From the NCBI RefSeq assembly GCF_049639735.1, contig NZ_JBEVVA010000003.1, positions 124,001 through 188,000 of the forward strand: a stretch of 64,000 bases of DNA, given 5' to 3'. The DNA is from Elusimicrobium simillimum. GTDB taxonomy: Bacteria > Elusimicrobiota > Elusimicrobia > Elusimicrobiales > Elusimicrobiaceae. This document shows positions 16,418 to 25,559 of this stretch, piece by piece (within the stretch, counting starts at the first letter, position 1; the number at the start of each line of letters is the position of its first letter). The notes beneath the pieces are model-generated. The model was not told the DNA's origin. It searched no databases and saw only the letters and a program-made list of their open reading frames with translations. A program made the translations under genes and the position numbers.

Positions 16418-18421
16418 ATGGGTAATTTTAATTTAAAATCAAATTTCAAGCCCGCCGGCGACCAGCCTAAGGCTATAGAAACAATTTGCAAGAGCATCTC
16501 AGAGGGTAAAAACAGGCAGACGCTGTTAGGGGTAACAGGGTCCGGCAAGACATTTACTATGGCAAATGTCATACAGAAGCTGGACAGGCCTACGCTGATA
16601 ATGTCCCCCAACAAAGTCTTGGCGGCGCAGCTATACGCGGAATTTAAACAGTTTTTCCCTGATAACGCGGTAGAGTATTTTATTTCTTATTACGACTATT
16701 ACCAGCCAGAAGCCTACCTGCCCGCTACAGACACCTACATAGAAAAAGACGCCTCTATCAACCAGCACATAGAGCAAATGCGTCTTAAAGCCACCACCTC
16801 TATTTTGACAAGAAAAGACGTTATTGTAGTGGCGTCTGTCTCCAGTATTTACAACATCGGCTCGCCAGATACATTTTCAGAAATGTGCCTTTACCTTAAA
16901 AAGGGCGCGGCCCTTACACGCCAGGCCATAACATCTATCCTTATAAAAAACCAATATGAGCGCAGTGATATTGAATTTACCGCTGGCAAGTTCCGCATGC
17001 GCGGCGCCAACATAGATATTTTGCCGCCGTATGCAGACGCCGGGCTGCGTGTTGAAATGGGCCCCAGGGGCGTAAACGCCGTATATGACATACACCCCAT
17101 TACAGGCGAGATTTTGGCTGAGATTGAAGAAGCCTGGGTATACCCCGCAAAGCACTTTGTGGCCAAAGATGAAGACATTGAACGCGCCGTAGCCGCCATA
17201 ACCATTGAAAAAGAAGCACGTGTAAAAGAATTGGAAGCGCTTGGCAAACCGCTGGAAGCGTACCGCCTGAAACAAAGGACGGAGTATGACGTAGAAATGC
17301 TGCGCCAGGCCGGGTTTTGCCAAGGCATTGAAAACTATTCCCGCCATATTGACGGCCGCCCCGCAGGCGCCCGCCCGGAATGTTTATTTGACTACTTTAA
17401 AAAACATAAAGATTTTATAGTGTTTGTGGACGAATCGCACGTAGCCGTACCGCAGGTGCGCGGTATGTATAACGGCGACAGGGCCCGCAAACAAATGTTA
17501 GTTGACTTCGGCTTTAGGCTGCCGTCCGCTTTAGACAACAGACCGCTTAAATTTGAAGAGTACGAGGCATTGTTGCCCGATACCGTTTTTGTCTCCGCCA
17601 CACCCGGCCCTTACGAGCTTACCGTAAGCGGCAATAATATTGTGGAGCAGGTTATCCGCCCCACAGGCCTGGTGGACCCGCAGGTTACCGTCCACCCTAC
17701 CAACGGGCAAATACCGCACCTTCTTTCTAAAATAGAAGAAAGAACAAAAAATAAACAGCGCACGCTTGTTCTTGCTCTTACCAAAAAAACAGCGGAAGAT
17801 TTAACCGAATATCTTGATGAAAAGGGCGTTAAGGCCCGCTACCTGCATTCTGATATAGAATCACTTGAGCGTATAGAAATTTTACAGCAGTTTAAACAAG
17901 GTAAGTTTGACGTATTGGTTGGGATTAATCTGCTTAGAGAAGGTATTGATATACCGCAAGTAGGCCTTGTGGCAATTTTGGGCGCGGACAACGAGGGCTT
18001 TTTGCGTAACCAAACCACGCTTATCCAAATATCCGGCCGCGCGGCCAGAAACGTAGATGGCGAGGTTGTGCTTTACGCAGACAGAATGACCGATTCTATA
18101 AAATACGCCATGGGCGAAATGGACCGCAGACGCAAAATACAAACTAAATATAATGAAGAGCACAACATTACCCCGCAAAGCATTGTAAAGGCGGAGGTTG
18201 AACTTAAAGAATTTGAAACAGCGGCTAAGCTGGAGGGCTTAAAAGCGTTGCACGCTTTTACTGACATTCCATCAGCCAGCAGCCTGCCAAAGATGATAAA
18301 AGAAATTGAACGCCAAATGAAAGACGCGGCCGACAACCTTAACTTTGAACTGGCGGCAGACCTGCGCGACCGCATGCTGGAACTTAAAAATATGACCATT
18401 AAAACAAGGAAGAAAAAATGA
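16418..18421 (+). CDS. uvrB: Excinuclease ABC subunit B
   Basis: DNA-damage verification helicase of nucleotide excision repair, acting with UvrA and UvrC. The 667-residue product has Walker A LLGVTGSGKTFT near residue 39, the beta-hairpin region YYDYYQPEAYLPATDTYIEK, DESHVAVPQ, the helicase motif INLLREGIDIPQVGLVAIL and a C-terminal UVR motif DNLNFELAADLRDRM. Length is typical. It overlaps birA by four bases (ATGA). The start has no ribosome binding site and may be leaderless. Confidence 0.98.
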   Translation: MGNFNLKSNFKPAGDQPKAIETICKSISEGKNRQTLLGVTGSGKTFTMANVIQKLDRPTLIMSPNKVLAAQLYAEFKQFFPDNAVEYFISYYDYYQPEAYLPATDTYIEKDASINQHIEQMRLKATTSILTRKDVIVVASVSSIYNIGSPDTFSEMCLYLKKGAALTRQAITSILIKNQYERSDIEFTAGKFRMRGANIDILPPYADAGLRVEMGPRGVNAVYDIHPITGEILAEIEEAWVYPAKHFVAKDEDIERAVAAITIEKEARVKELEALGKPLEAYRLKQRTEYDVEMLRQAGFCQGIENYSRHIDGRPAGARPECLFDYFKKHKDFIVFVDESHVAVPQVRGMYNGDRARKQMLVDFGFRLPSALDNRPLKFEEYEALLPDTVFVSATPGPYELTVSGNNIVEQVIRPTGLVDPQVTVHPTNGQIPHLLSKIEERTKNKQRTLVLALTKKTAEDLTEYLDEKGVKARYLHSDIESLERIEILQQFKQGKFDVLVGINLLREGIDIPQVGLVAILGADNEGFLRNQTTLIQISGRAARNVDGEVVLYADRMTDSIKYAMGEMDRRRKIQTKYNEEHNITPQSIVKAEVELKEFETAAKLEGLKALHAFTDIPSASSLPKMIKEIERQMKDAADNLNFELAADLRDRMLELKNMTIKTRKKK

Positions 18422-18975
18422 TAACCCGTACCGTAAATTTAACAGTAATAGACTCTACCCAAACCCTAGCCAAATCCATGGCCGAAAACGGGGCGCAGCA
18501 CGGCACACTGATAGTAACCCAGACACAAACCGCCGGCAGGGGCCAATTTGAAAGAACGTGGGATTCACAAAAAGGCGGCCTGTTTTTCAGCTTAATTTTA
18601 CGCCCCAACAAAAAGATAGAACAGTCTTCCGCTTTTACAATTAAGACGGCCGAGGTTGTGGTGGAAACACTTAAAATGTACGGCGTTAAAGCTAAAGTAA
18701 AATTCCCAAACGACGTGCTGGCGCACGACCCCGCCGCAAAAAAATATTTAAAAATCTGCGGCATTTTGACCGAAACATCTTCCAGCACACATACTACTGA
18801 TTGGCTGGTAATAGGCGTGGGAATAAATTTAAATAATAATTTAAACAAAAGGCTGGACGCAACGTCAGTTAAAAGAATTTTAGGCCGCGCGGTTGACATG
18901 GAAGAGTTTAAAGAAAATTTTTTTAACCTGCTTACGCTGCGCTACAAACAATGGCTAATGAGCACACAGATATAA
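18418..18975 (+). CDS. birA: Biotin--protein ligase, short form
   Basis: Joins biotin to the acceptor lysine of biotin-dependent carboxylases. The catalytic domain shows the biotinyl-AMP loop QTAGRGQFERTW (family GRGRxxRxW, here GRGQFERTW), then KFPNDVL and GVGINLNNN. With 185 residues it lacks both the N-terminal repressor helix-turn-helix and most of the C-terminal domain, so it is a minimal enzyme. It is coupled to uvrB by an ATGA overlap, with GGAAG as ribosome binding site. Confidence 0.9.
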   Translation: MITRTVNLTVIDSTQTLAKSMAENGAQHGTLIVTQTQTAGRGQFERTWDSQKGGLFFSLILRPNKKIEQSSAFTIKTAEVVVETLKMYGVKAKVKFPNDVLAHDPAAKKYLKICGILTETSSSTHTTDWLVIGVGINLNNNLNKRLDATSVKRILGRAVDMEEFKENFFNLLTLRYKQWLMSTQI

Positions 18976-18995
18976 ATCCCCATTAAATCCCTCCC

Positions 18996-19211
18996 GGCTG
19001 CGCCGTACTCCCTTTACAAAAGGGAGAAAGAACCTTTTTCCCTTCCACAAAAGCAAAATAAGAATTAATAATGGCATACCGCCGTTCCCTCCGCCGTGAG
19101 GCGTGAGGGTCTCAAGCATAAGGGCGTGTTGGCGCACATAGGTGGTGTTGCTGTGTAAGACACTCATATTTTGGCTACGCCATTGTTCTTGAGCCCATCT
19201 GCGCTCCGCCG
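18996..19211 (+). repeat. Hairpin repeat plus 130-bp intergenic repeat
   Basis: CTCCCTTTACAAAAGGGAG (about 19008-19026) is followed by a longer unit at 19079-19211 starting CCGTTCCCTCCGCCGTGAGG and containing TTTTGGCTACGCCATTGTTC. A second copy of the longer unit is at 24091-24215 and an inverted fragment is at 25124-25180. No gene is seen in 18976-19334. Confidence 0.7.
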
Positions 19212-19301
19212 CGCGATGGAACGGCAACGGACAAGTAAAAGCAATGTTGCTTAAATACGCTTTTCAAACATGGTTTGCAGATAAGAGCTATCCCCGCAGA
19301 A

Positions 19302-19335
19302 TAAATATCCCCCGGCTAAGCCGGGGGATATTTAT
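19302..19335 (-). terminator. Terminator of the M3 peptidase gene
   Basis: AAATATCCCCCGGC and GCCGGGGGATATTT arms with loop TAA, just downstream of the minus-strand gene. Confidence 0.85.
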
Positions 19336-21371
19336 TATTTTTCTAAACCTATACTTTTCATAAAGGGCTTGTTGGAAACTTTTCTTCCGAGGAATTTTTC
19401 TACTATTACCTCTTCGTCATAAGTACCGCCGACGGACAATATTTCTTTGCGGAATTTTTTGCCTATTTCAGGGTTAAAAATACCGTTGCGTTCAAACTCG
19501 CTAAAAAAATCTTGCGCTATAACTTCCGCCCATAAATATCCGTAATAACCCGCGTCGTAACCGCCCATAATATGGTCAAAGCCCGCCTGCGGCAATGTGC
19601 CCGGCGTTGTGGGGCTGCCAGATATTTTGTCGGACAATTTAAAATATGTTTTGGTTGTGTCTACATATTTTTTGCTGGTGTGCAGCGTCATATCATACTG
19701 CGCGAAAAAGTTTTGGCGCAAATAACCGCGCGCGCTTAACGCGTTTTTACCGTTGATAAGTTTTGTTATAACGTCGCCCGGAATAACCTCGCCGGTTTTG
19801 TAATGCTTAGAAATTTGCTTAAGCACACGCGGGTCCCACGCCCAGTTTTCAAGTATTTGGCTGGGCACTTCCACAAAATCACCCGCCACAGCCGTGCCCG
19901 AGAGGCCGGAGTATTTAGCCGTTGTAAGCGCGTTGTGCAGCACGTGTCCAAACTCGTGAAACAAGGTCTCAACCTCGCCGTGTTTTAACAGCGACGGCAC
20001 GCCGGGAGACGGCGGGTTAAAGTTAGATACTATCGCCGTAAAAGGCTTTTGGTAAGAACCGTCTTCCAATTGCTGGCCGCCAACTAAATCAAAACAAGCG
20101 GCATGTTTATACTTGCCCTCTCTTGGGAACATGTCCATATAAATGTAGGCTACGGGCTGCTTAGTATCGCTGTCTACAACTTTGTATGCCTTTACATCTT
20201 TATGCCAGACGGGGACGTCCGCAGGGGTAAAGGTTACGCCAAATAAATTGCCAAAAATATCCAGCATGCCGTTGATAACAATATCTGCGGGGAAATATTC
20301 TTTTATTTTTTCGGGGTCTACGTCATAATTTATTTTTTTGTACATGTTGCCCCAATAGCCGGATTCCCAGCCGTAAAGCTCTTTGCTTTTTTCGCCTGTT
20401 TTTTCAGCTTTAAGCGCCAAAAGTTCCTGCTTTTCTTTTTTGCCGTAGGGTTTTAATTTTTTGTAAAGGTCGTTTAAAAAATCGTCTACGTTTTTAGCGT
20501 TTTTGGCCATGCGGTATTCTAATTTTAAATCGGCGTAGTCTTTATAACCTAAAAGCACGGCCACCTCACGCCTTAGTTTAAGTGTGTCTTCCAAGATAGC
20601 CACGTTTTCTTCGCCGCCGCGGTTGCCATATTTAAACTCAAGCTGCTTTCTGGCCTCGTCGCTTTTGCTGTTAAGCATAAAGGGCACATAGTCCGGGTAG
20701 TTAAGCGTTATTTTATATTTGCCGTCCACTCGTTCCAAGCGGTCAACAAACTCCTGCGGCAGGCCGTCTAACTCCTCTAAAGTTACAAGCACAAACTCTT
20801 TATTGTCGCGTATGTTTTTGCTAAAGTTGATAGAATTTTCAGAGCGTTTTTGCGAGTTAAGCCTGTACGCCGCCAGCTGGTCGTCGGGCAAATGCAAACC
20901 GCTTTTTCTAAAGCCTATCATCATGTCTTCAAGCAGTTTGGCCTCGGGCACACCAAGGGTTGGTTTGGTGTCGGCATATTCTTTAATGGCGTTGTAAAGG
21001 TTTTTGCGGGTGCCTACTTCCACCATATACGCGCTTACTACTGACTGCAGCTCGGTGGCGGAGTCTCTTAATTTTTCGTCGGGCGACACGTAAGATAAAA
21101 ACATGGCTATGCCAAAGGCGTCGCCGTACTTTTCAAAAGCTTTTGTGTACCCCATAACCGTATTTTCAAAAGTTCTGTTAGCGGCCGGTATAGTTAACAG
21201 CGCGGCCAAATCTTTTTCCAGCTGCTCTCTGGCGGCGGCTTCGGCGGGGGCTAAAGCCTCGGCCTTATAATCAAAGTGTAAAACCCCATCTTTATTAAAC
21301 ATTTTACTTTCCATACCAAACACTCCTGTTGTCAATATAAAAATACAGCAGACACAAACAATTTTTTTCAT
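19335..21371 (-). CDS. Exported M3-family zinc oligopeptidase
   Basis: A metallopeptidase that trims short peptides, of the thimet oligopeptidase / Dcp type. The 678-residue product has a signal peptide (MKKIVCVCCIFILTTGVFG), so it probably acts outside the cytoplasm. The zinc motif HEFGHVLH (HExxH) is at about residue 470 with the downstream glutamate in FVEVPSQILENW, the usual M3 arrangement. The C-terminal GGYDAGYYGYLWAEVIAQD segment is also family-typical. AGGA precedes the start. It may supply amino acids from extracellular peptides, in keeping with a fermentative lifestyle (inference). Confidence 0.92.
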   Translation of the reverse strand: MKKIVCVCCIFILTTGVFGMESKMFNKDGVLHFDYKAEALAPAEAAAREQLEKDLAALLTIPAANRTFENTVMGYTKAFEKYGDAFGIAMFLSYVSPDEKLRDSATELQSVVSAYMVEVGTRKNLYNAIKEYADTKPTLGVPEAKLLEDMMIGFRKSGLHLPDDQLAAYRLNSQKRSENSINFSKNIRDNKEFVLVTLEELDGLPQEFVDRLERVDGKYKITLNYPDYVPFMLNSKSDEARKQLEFKYGNRGGEENVAILEDTLKLRREVAVLLGYKDYADLKLEYRMAKNAKNVDDFLNDLYKKLKPYGKKEKQELLALKAEKTGEKSKELYGWESGYWGNMYKKINYDVDPEKIKEYFPADIVINGMLDIFGNLFGVTFTPADVPVWHKDVKAYKVVDSDTKQPVAYIYMDMFPREGKYKHAACFDLVGGQQLEDGSYQKPFTAIVSNFNPPSPGVPSLLKHGEVETLFHEFGHVLHNALTTAKYSGLSGTAVAGDFVEVPSQILENWAWDPRVLKQISKHYKTGEVIPGDVITKLINGKNALSARGYLRQNFFAQYDMTLHTSKKYVDTTKTYFKLSDKISGSPTTPGTLPQAGFDHIMGGYDAGYYGYLWAEVIAQDFFSEFERNGIFNPEIGKKFRKEILSVGGTYDEEVIVEKFLGRKVSNKPFMKSIGLEK

Positions 21372-21464
21372 AATATATCCTGTAAAAAAGCATCATTTTA
21401 AGCGCCGCATAGCCCCATGAAAAACACGACGGGACAAGAAGAAAAATATTCAGCGTAAAAAAAA

Positions 21465-21493
21465 TTACATTTTTTTATTCATTATGGTATACT
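21465..21493 (+). promoter_or_regulatory. Probable promoter of the arginine decarboxylase gene
   Basis: TTACAT, a 17-base spacer and TATACT, ending 21 bases before the first ATG. Confidence 0.5.
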
Positions 21494-21514
21494 ATATATT
21501 ATATTAACTATCAC

Positions 21515-22090
21515 ATGTTAATGGATAAAATAAAAAAAATGTACGAACACTTCGTCCCCCAAGAGATATTCCTTACTAAAGGAATTGGCAGACACAAAGA
21601 AAAATTAGCAAGCTTTGAGGAAGCTTTACGCGACGCTCAGATTGCTAACTACAACATTGTGCCTGTATCCAGTATCTTTCCGCCCCACTGCAAAACCATT
21701 CCGGTTGCTAAGGGCGTAAAGTCACTGCGCAGCGGTCAGATTTTACACTGCGTAATAAGCAGAAACACAAGCAATGAGCACAAACGCTTGATTTCCGCTT
21801 CGGTAGGCTTAGCTATTCCTAAAGATCCTAAAACGCACGGTTACATTTCTGAGCACCACAGCTTTGGTGAAACAGAAAAAATGGCCGGTGAATATGCAGA
21901 AGACTTGGCGGCACTCATGTTGTCAACAACCTTAGGCATAGAGTTTGACAATGATACCACCTGGAACCAGAAAGAAGAAATCTGGAAAATGAGCGGTAAA
22001 ATTGTCAGAACAACCAACATTACCCAATCTGCCATTTGTGTAGACGGTTTATGGACAACTGTAGTAGCAGCAGCAGTGTTTGTAAAATAA
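21515..22090 (+). CDS. pdaD: Pyruvoyl-dependent arginine decarboxylase
   Basis: Converts arginine to agmatine using a pyruvoyl group made by self-cleavage. The 191-residue product holds the family processing region NYNIVPVSSIFPPHCK, with the Ser-Ser pair where cleavage is expected, then GEYAEDLAALMLSTTLGI. The start is uncertain: ATGs at 21515, 21521 and 21539 are all possible and no clear ribosome binding site is seen. The agmatinase gene follows directly, so arginine is routed to putrescine and urea. Decarboxylation may also help acid tolerance (inference). Confidence 0.93.
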   Translation: MLMDKIKKMYEHFVPQEIFLTKGIGRHKEKLASFEEALRDAQIANYNIVPVSSIFPPHCKTIPVAKGVKSLRSGQILHCVISRNTSNEHKRLISASVGLAIPKDPKTHGYISEHHSFGETEKMAGEYAEDLAALMLSTTLGIEFDNDTTWNQKEEIWKMSGKIVRTTNITQSAICVDGLWTTVVAAAVFVK

Positions 22091-22125
22091 CAATATTGTT
22101 TGTGAAAAAAAATAAAACTATATTT

Positions 22126-22974
22126 ATGGGGCTAGAGAGGAAACAAAACTCTCTGGCCTCTTGTCGTTACGTCGTTGTGCCGATACCGTTTGAGAAAACT
22201 GTCTCATTCGGGCACGGTACGGCTTTAGGGCCTAAAGCTATTTTGGAAGCTTCCGCCCAAGTGGAGTTGTGGGACGAAGAAGTAAAACGTGAAACATGGG
22301 AAGACGACATTTTCACCACAACTGCAATAAATTGCAAAGGTTCCACCCCGGTTGTTTTTGATAATATTAAGAACACCGTTAAAGAACTTATGAAATACAA
22401 GGCAATCCCCTTTTATATCGGCGGGGAACACTCTATCACACAGGCTTTATCAGAGCCTTACATTGATAAGTATAAAGACCTTAGTATTTTACATTTTGAC
22501 GCGCACGCTGATTTACGCGCCGAATATGACGGCACGCCTTACAGCCACGCCTGCGCTTTATACCCCGCTTCACAACGTGTACCTGTTGTACAGGTAGGCA
22601 TACGCAGCGTAGGGTCAGACGAGCAGCACCGCATAAACAAAGGCAATGTAACAACATTTTTAATGCATGAGCACAGAGATATTAAAAAGTTAATACCCCA
22701 AGTACTCAAAAAGCTTACAAAAAATGTTTATATTACTATCGACGTGGACGGCTTTGACCCAAGTGTTATCCCCGCCACAGGCACGCCGCAGCCCGGCGGT
22801 TTTGGTTGGTATGAGGGGCTGGACCTGTTTAGAGAAGTAATTAAAAAGAAAAACATTGTAGCTGTTGACGTAGTGGAAGCGGCAAAAAAGAAGGATGATT
22901 CTACTACCGAAATGAACACCGCAAAACTTATATACCGCATGATGGGCTATATAAGTAAAAAGAAATCTAAGTAA
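22126..22974 (+). CDS. speB: Agmatinase (ureohydrolase family)
   Basis: Hydrolyses agmatine to putrescine and urea with a binuclear Mn centre. Metal-binding motifs are present: GGEHS, HFDAHADLR and TIDVDGFDPSVIPATGTP. The start is set at MGLERKQNSLASCR (282 residues), because a longer frame from 22036 would overlap pdaD by 55 bases and begins with a Ser-rich stretch unlike the family. There is no good ribosome binding site; translation may depend on pdaD. The following hairpin at 22977 ends the unit. Confidence 0.93.
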   Translation: MGLERKQNSLASCRYVVVPIPFEKTVSFGHGTALGPKAILEASAQVELWDEEVKRETWEDDIFTTTAINCKGSTPVVFDNIKNTVKELMKYKAIPFYIGGEHSITQALSEPYIDKYKDLSILHFDAHADLRAEYDGTPYSHACALYPASQRVPVVQVGIRSVGSDEQHRINKGNVTTFLMHEHRDIKKLIPQVLKKLTKNVYITIDVDGFDPSVIPATGTPQPGGFGWYEGLDLFREVIKKKNIVAVDVVEAAKKKDDSTTEMNTAKLIYRMMGYISKKKSK

Positions 22975-22976
22975 AA

Positions 22977-23006
22977 TAAAAACCCCGCCGAACAGCGGGG
23001 TTTTTA
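22977..23006 (+). terminator. Terminator of pdaD-speB
   Basis: AACCCCGC-CGAACA-GCGGGGTT followed by TTT. Confidence 0.88.
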
Positions 23007-23017
23007 TATGCTTTTAT

Positions 23018-23235
23018 AAGTGCAGTTATATTAGTGAATTTCACAGGATTTTGAGTAGAATTTCAATTTTCTTTCTTTCGGCACACTTGGTGCGGGAACA
23101 CGGTGGGTGTGGTGAAAGAAAGAAAATTGAAATTATGCCAAAATCCGAAGAAAATTCTTTCCGCTTATTGAAAACTAAGCGAACGCAGAGAGCGATATAT
23201 TTGGGACGCGAAGCGAACGCCGTCCTGCAAGGACC
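23018..23235 (+). repeat. Variable-arm palindromic element, copy C (class II core)
   Basis: Perfect 21-bp arms at 23059-23079 and 23114-23134 enclose a 34-base core (23080-23113). The reverse complement of the core differs by one base from copy D at 44349-44382. Outer flanks GTGAATTTCACAGGATTTTG and CCAAAATCCGAAGAAAATTC match copies D and E, while the arm sequence does not. No gene is seen between speB and 23343. Confidence 0.92.
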
Positions 23236-23342
23236 GCGAAGCGAACAAAAATAATCTTATTTTTTACCTTGCAAAAAGGCTGTTCAAAAGCTAGAATAAC
23301 TATATATTAAAGTGTTACCAAGCATAACACTGCGGAGGGTGT

Positions 23343-23966
23343 ATGAAAAAAGTATTATTAACAGCGGTTTGTATGGCGTTTGCCGTGGCGGCCAGCGCGC
23401 AAACATTTGAAAAAGTAAAAGAACTTGAAATTATAACAACAGGCGGCTCTATTGACGTAACCGCCGTAAAGGGGAAAACAACTTCAGTCAATGTGTCCGC
23501 CCTGGACGCTAAACACTGCACGACAGAAGTAAGACAGGATAATGAAAGGGAGCTGAAAATTAAAATTTCTAAAAAGACCCCCGCGTCCGTATGCAAACCT
23601 AATATTATAGTAACCACGCAGGCTAAAGTACCCGTGGAAATTGACGCCATGGACACGCAGATAGTGCTTAACGGCCTTGAAAAAGCGATTAACTTAGATA
23701 TCAAAAATTCTCAGGCCAAACTGTCCGCCATAGCCGGCTCCTTAGACATAGAAGCCAAAGCTTCTACCGTAGTAGCCGAAGGCAAAATTAAAAAGCTTGA
23801 TATTGAGGGCAACGGCAGCAATATTCAAACAGTATGGACAAAAAAACCGGGCTCAAAAAGCATTGAGCTGGAAGGTTCTAACAATGTGATGATGGCCTTC
23901 CCCGCCGGCACCAAAAAAGTGCCCGTTAAACAAGGCGAGTTTACCGGCAACCTTGTTATACAATAA
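23343..23966 (+). CDS. Exported protein with repetitive beta-structure, adhesin-like
   Basis: The 207-residue product has a signal peptide (MKKVLLTAVCMAFAVAASAQ) followed by regularly alternating hydrophobic and polar residues (LDIKNSQAKLSAIAGSLDIE, then LDIEGNGSNIQ), as in DUF4097/DUF2807-type beta-helix proteins often called putative adhesins. Two or three cysteines are present (KHCTTEV and SVCKPNI). Family assignment is by appearance only. GGAGGG lies just upstream of the ATG, and a strong terminator follows. Its location is probably periplasmic or on the surface. Confidence 0.7.
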   Translation: MKKVLLTAVCMAFAVAASAQTFEKVKELEIITTGGSIDVTAVKGKTTSVNVSALDAKHCTTEVRQDNERELKIKISKKTPASVCKPNIIVTTQAKVPVEIDAMDTQIVLNGLEKAINLDIKNSQAKLSAIAGSLDIEAKASTVVAEGKIKKLDIEGNGSNIQTVWTKKPGSKSIELEGSNNVMMAFPAGTKKVPVKQGEFTGNLVIQ

Positions 23967-23976
23967 CTAAAGTTTT

Positions 23977-24013
23977 AACGAAACCCCCGCTCAGACGAGC
24001 GGGGGTTTCGTTA
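23977..24013 (+). terminator. Terminator of the adhesin-like gene
   Basis: 16-bp arms from AACGAAACCCCCGCTC to GAGCGGGGGTTTCGTT with a 4-base loop. Confidence 0.88.
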
Positions 24014-24090
24014 TATACCCTTAAAAATATATGTTTGTGGGTGGCAACACTCAAGTTACTCCGATGAATAGTTTGTTGTTAAAAAAGACT

Positions 24091-24215
24091 TTGCCGTTCC
24101 CTCAGCCGTAAGCGTAAGGGTCTTGAGCATAACTGCATGTTAACGCACACAGCCGTTGTTGCAGTGGGCACTAATATTTTGTGGCTACGCCATTGTTCCT
24201 GAAACCATCCGCGCC
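24091..24215 (+). repeat. 130-bp intergenic repeat, second copy
   Basis: CCGTTCCCTCAGCCGTAAGC to GTGGCTACGCCATTGTTCC, diverged from the copy at 19079-19211. Confidence 0.7.
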
Positions 24216-24224
24216 CAAAACTAA

Positions 24225-24407
24225 GAAGTTATAAAAGCATTGCTTAAACACAGCGCAAAGGCGCAAATAGGCGGCATTTCTTGGACAGAGGATGAGCGTG
24301 AGCATTACGTGCCAATGAAAGATAAAAAAGTAATTGCGGCTTTGGCTGAACTAGAAAAAGAAGCGGAAGCTAAAAAAGTAAAAGAAAAACCGAAACCAAC
24401 CAAATAA
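24225..24407 (+). pseudogene. Open fragment without proper start, possible gene remnant
   Basis: The frame is open from 24225 to a TAA at 24407 and has protein-like composition (GGISWTEDEREHYVPM, then a Lys/Glu-rich tail ending KEKPKPTK). It lacks a good start; an internal ATG at about 24317 gives only 30 residues. It follows a decayed repeat, so it is probably the end of a lost gene. I do not recognise the family. Confidence 0.35.
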
Positions 24408-25120
24408 TATTGTTTATTTTATTTCATATATTTTAAAAAGTTAGTTTTATTAAGTTAATAAAGCTAACTTTTATTTTTGTAAGTTTAGACAGTTTTTTTA
24501 AAATTATGTTTTTATTTTTTGATTGAATTAAAATATTACTTTCTTTTAAAAATAGTTGACTAGTTAAGCAATGTGCTTATTTCCACCTTAAAATACCTGT
24601 TTTTAGGCGATTTTGAATGATTTTGAGCTTGGCTCAATATTTGCCCCTCTCCCGAATGTTGCCCCATTTTGCACTCAAAACACCAAATAAAAGCATTCCT
24701 GGGGCTTTTCTGTTTTTCTCGACGAAGGTTTTGCTTTGTTTTTGCTGTTTTAGACAAATTTTAGCCGATTTTAATGTTTTTTATAAAAAAATATAGCTTT
24801 GGCGTTTTTTAAACCACAAAAATATTTTTATTTAAAAACTTAAAAAGTTTTCACATGAAAACTTTTTGAGTTTTATTTAAATATTTAATTTTTTAGATTT
24901 TATAATTTATTAAAAGTTTTTTACAAAACATATCATAACACTATAAATTAATATTCTCGCATAAAACATCTGCACCTACTATAAGTTATTCGCAATTCTG
25001 CCATTTGCTTAAGTTATACCGTTTCATCGCACGGATGCAAACACATGATCCTCAAAGACAACGAGGCAGCTAAAATACAAGCGCCTCTCAGCAGTAACAC
25101 CTAAAGTATACCAGTATGAA
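24408..25120. other. AT-rich gene desert beside parB
   Basis: Very AT-rich DNA with many poly-A and poly-T stretches and no convincing gene on either strand. A 65-codon TTG-initiated frame at 24560-24757 (-) has no ribosome binding site and is not accepted. A parS-like palindrome lies at 24847-24862. Confidence 0.7.
24842..24867. promoter_or_regulatory. parS-like palindrome 1
   Basis: AAAAGTTTTCACATGAAAAC within a longer palindrome. The inner TTTCACATGAAA differs by one base from the parS core TTTCACGTGAAA. Confidence 0.5.
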
Positions 25121-25123
25121 CTA

Positions 25124-25510
25124 ATAGATTGAGACCCTCACGCCTACGGCTGAGGGAACGGTAACAGCTTATTGCATTCTGATACCCTACATATTTTTAT
25201 TCAGCGGAAAAACCTTTAGAAAATCATCCGCAAACGCGTGCTTTTCAATAGCATAAAATAAATATTCTCCGGCGTAGCCGGGGGGTATCATGCAGGCCCT
25301 GCCCTCTCTTACCAGCTACGCATGTAATGCGCTCCCACAGATTGTCGTTTGCTTTCCTCGCCCCACCGGGGGATTCACAAAAAGCCCTCTATTTAAAGAT
25401 AGCTTGTTTCTACTATTTGATATCCCACACATCTTTTTTTGTTCATCGGTGGAACCTATACGGAACCACCAGCAAACGCGTGCTTTTCAACAGCATGAAC
25501 AAACCCCCGC
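25124..25510. repeat. Decayed repeats between the desert and parB
   Basis: 25124-25180 is an inverted fragment of the 130-bp repeat (GAGACCCTCACGCC then GAGGGAACGG). Two copies of ACGCGTGCTTTTCAA(T/C)AGCAT sit at about 25234 and 25478, each with related flanks. A GC-rich hairpin CTCCGGCGTAGCCGGGGGG lies at about 25266. No intact gene is seen in 25121-25559. Confidence 0.6.
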
Positions 25511-25532
25511 TTTATTTAAGCGGGGGCTTGTT
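25499..25532. terminator. Hairpin downstream of parB
   Basis: ACCCCCGCTT and AAGCGGGGGC arms. It lies past the end of the minus-strand parB gene. Confidence 0.7.
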
Positions 25533-25545
25533 TTCACGTGAAAAT
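25530..25545. promoter_or_regulatory. parS-like site 2
   Basis: GTTTTCACGTGAAAAT has the full 12-base core TTTCACGTGAAA of the known parS consensus TGTTTCACGTGAAACA; the outer bases differ. It is 15 bases from the 3' end of parB. Confidence 0.7.
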
Positions 25546-25559
25546 TATTGCTTTTGCTA

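Noticed and set aside
23051..23254. 67-codon frame on the plus strand
   Set aside because: It lies completely inside the palindromic element C and its sequence follows the repeat; no ribosome binding site.
24560..24757. 65-codon Lys-rich frame on the minus strand in the AT-rich desert
   Set aside because: TTG start, no ribosome binding site, composition that follows AT-rich DNA; kept only as a remote possibility.
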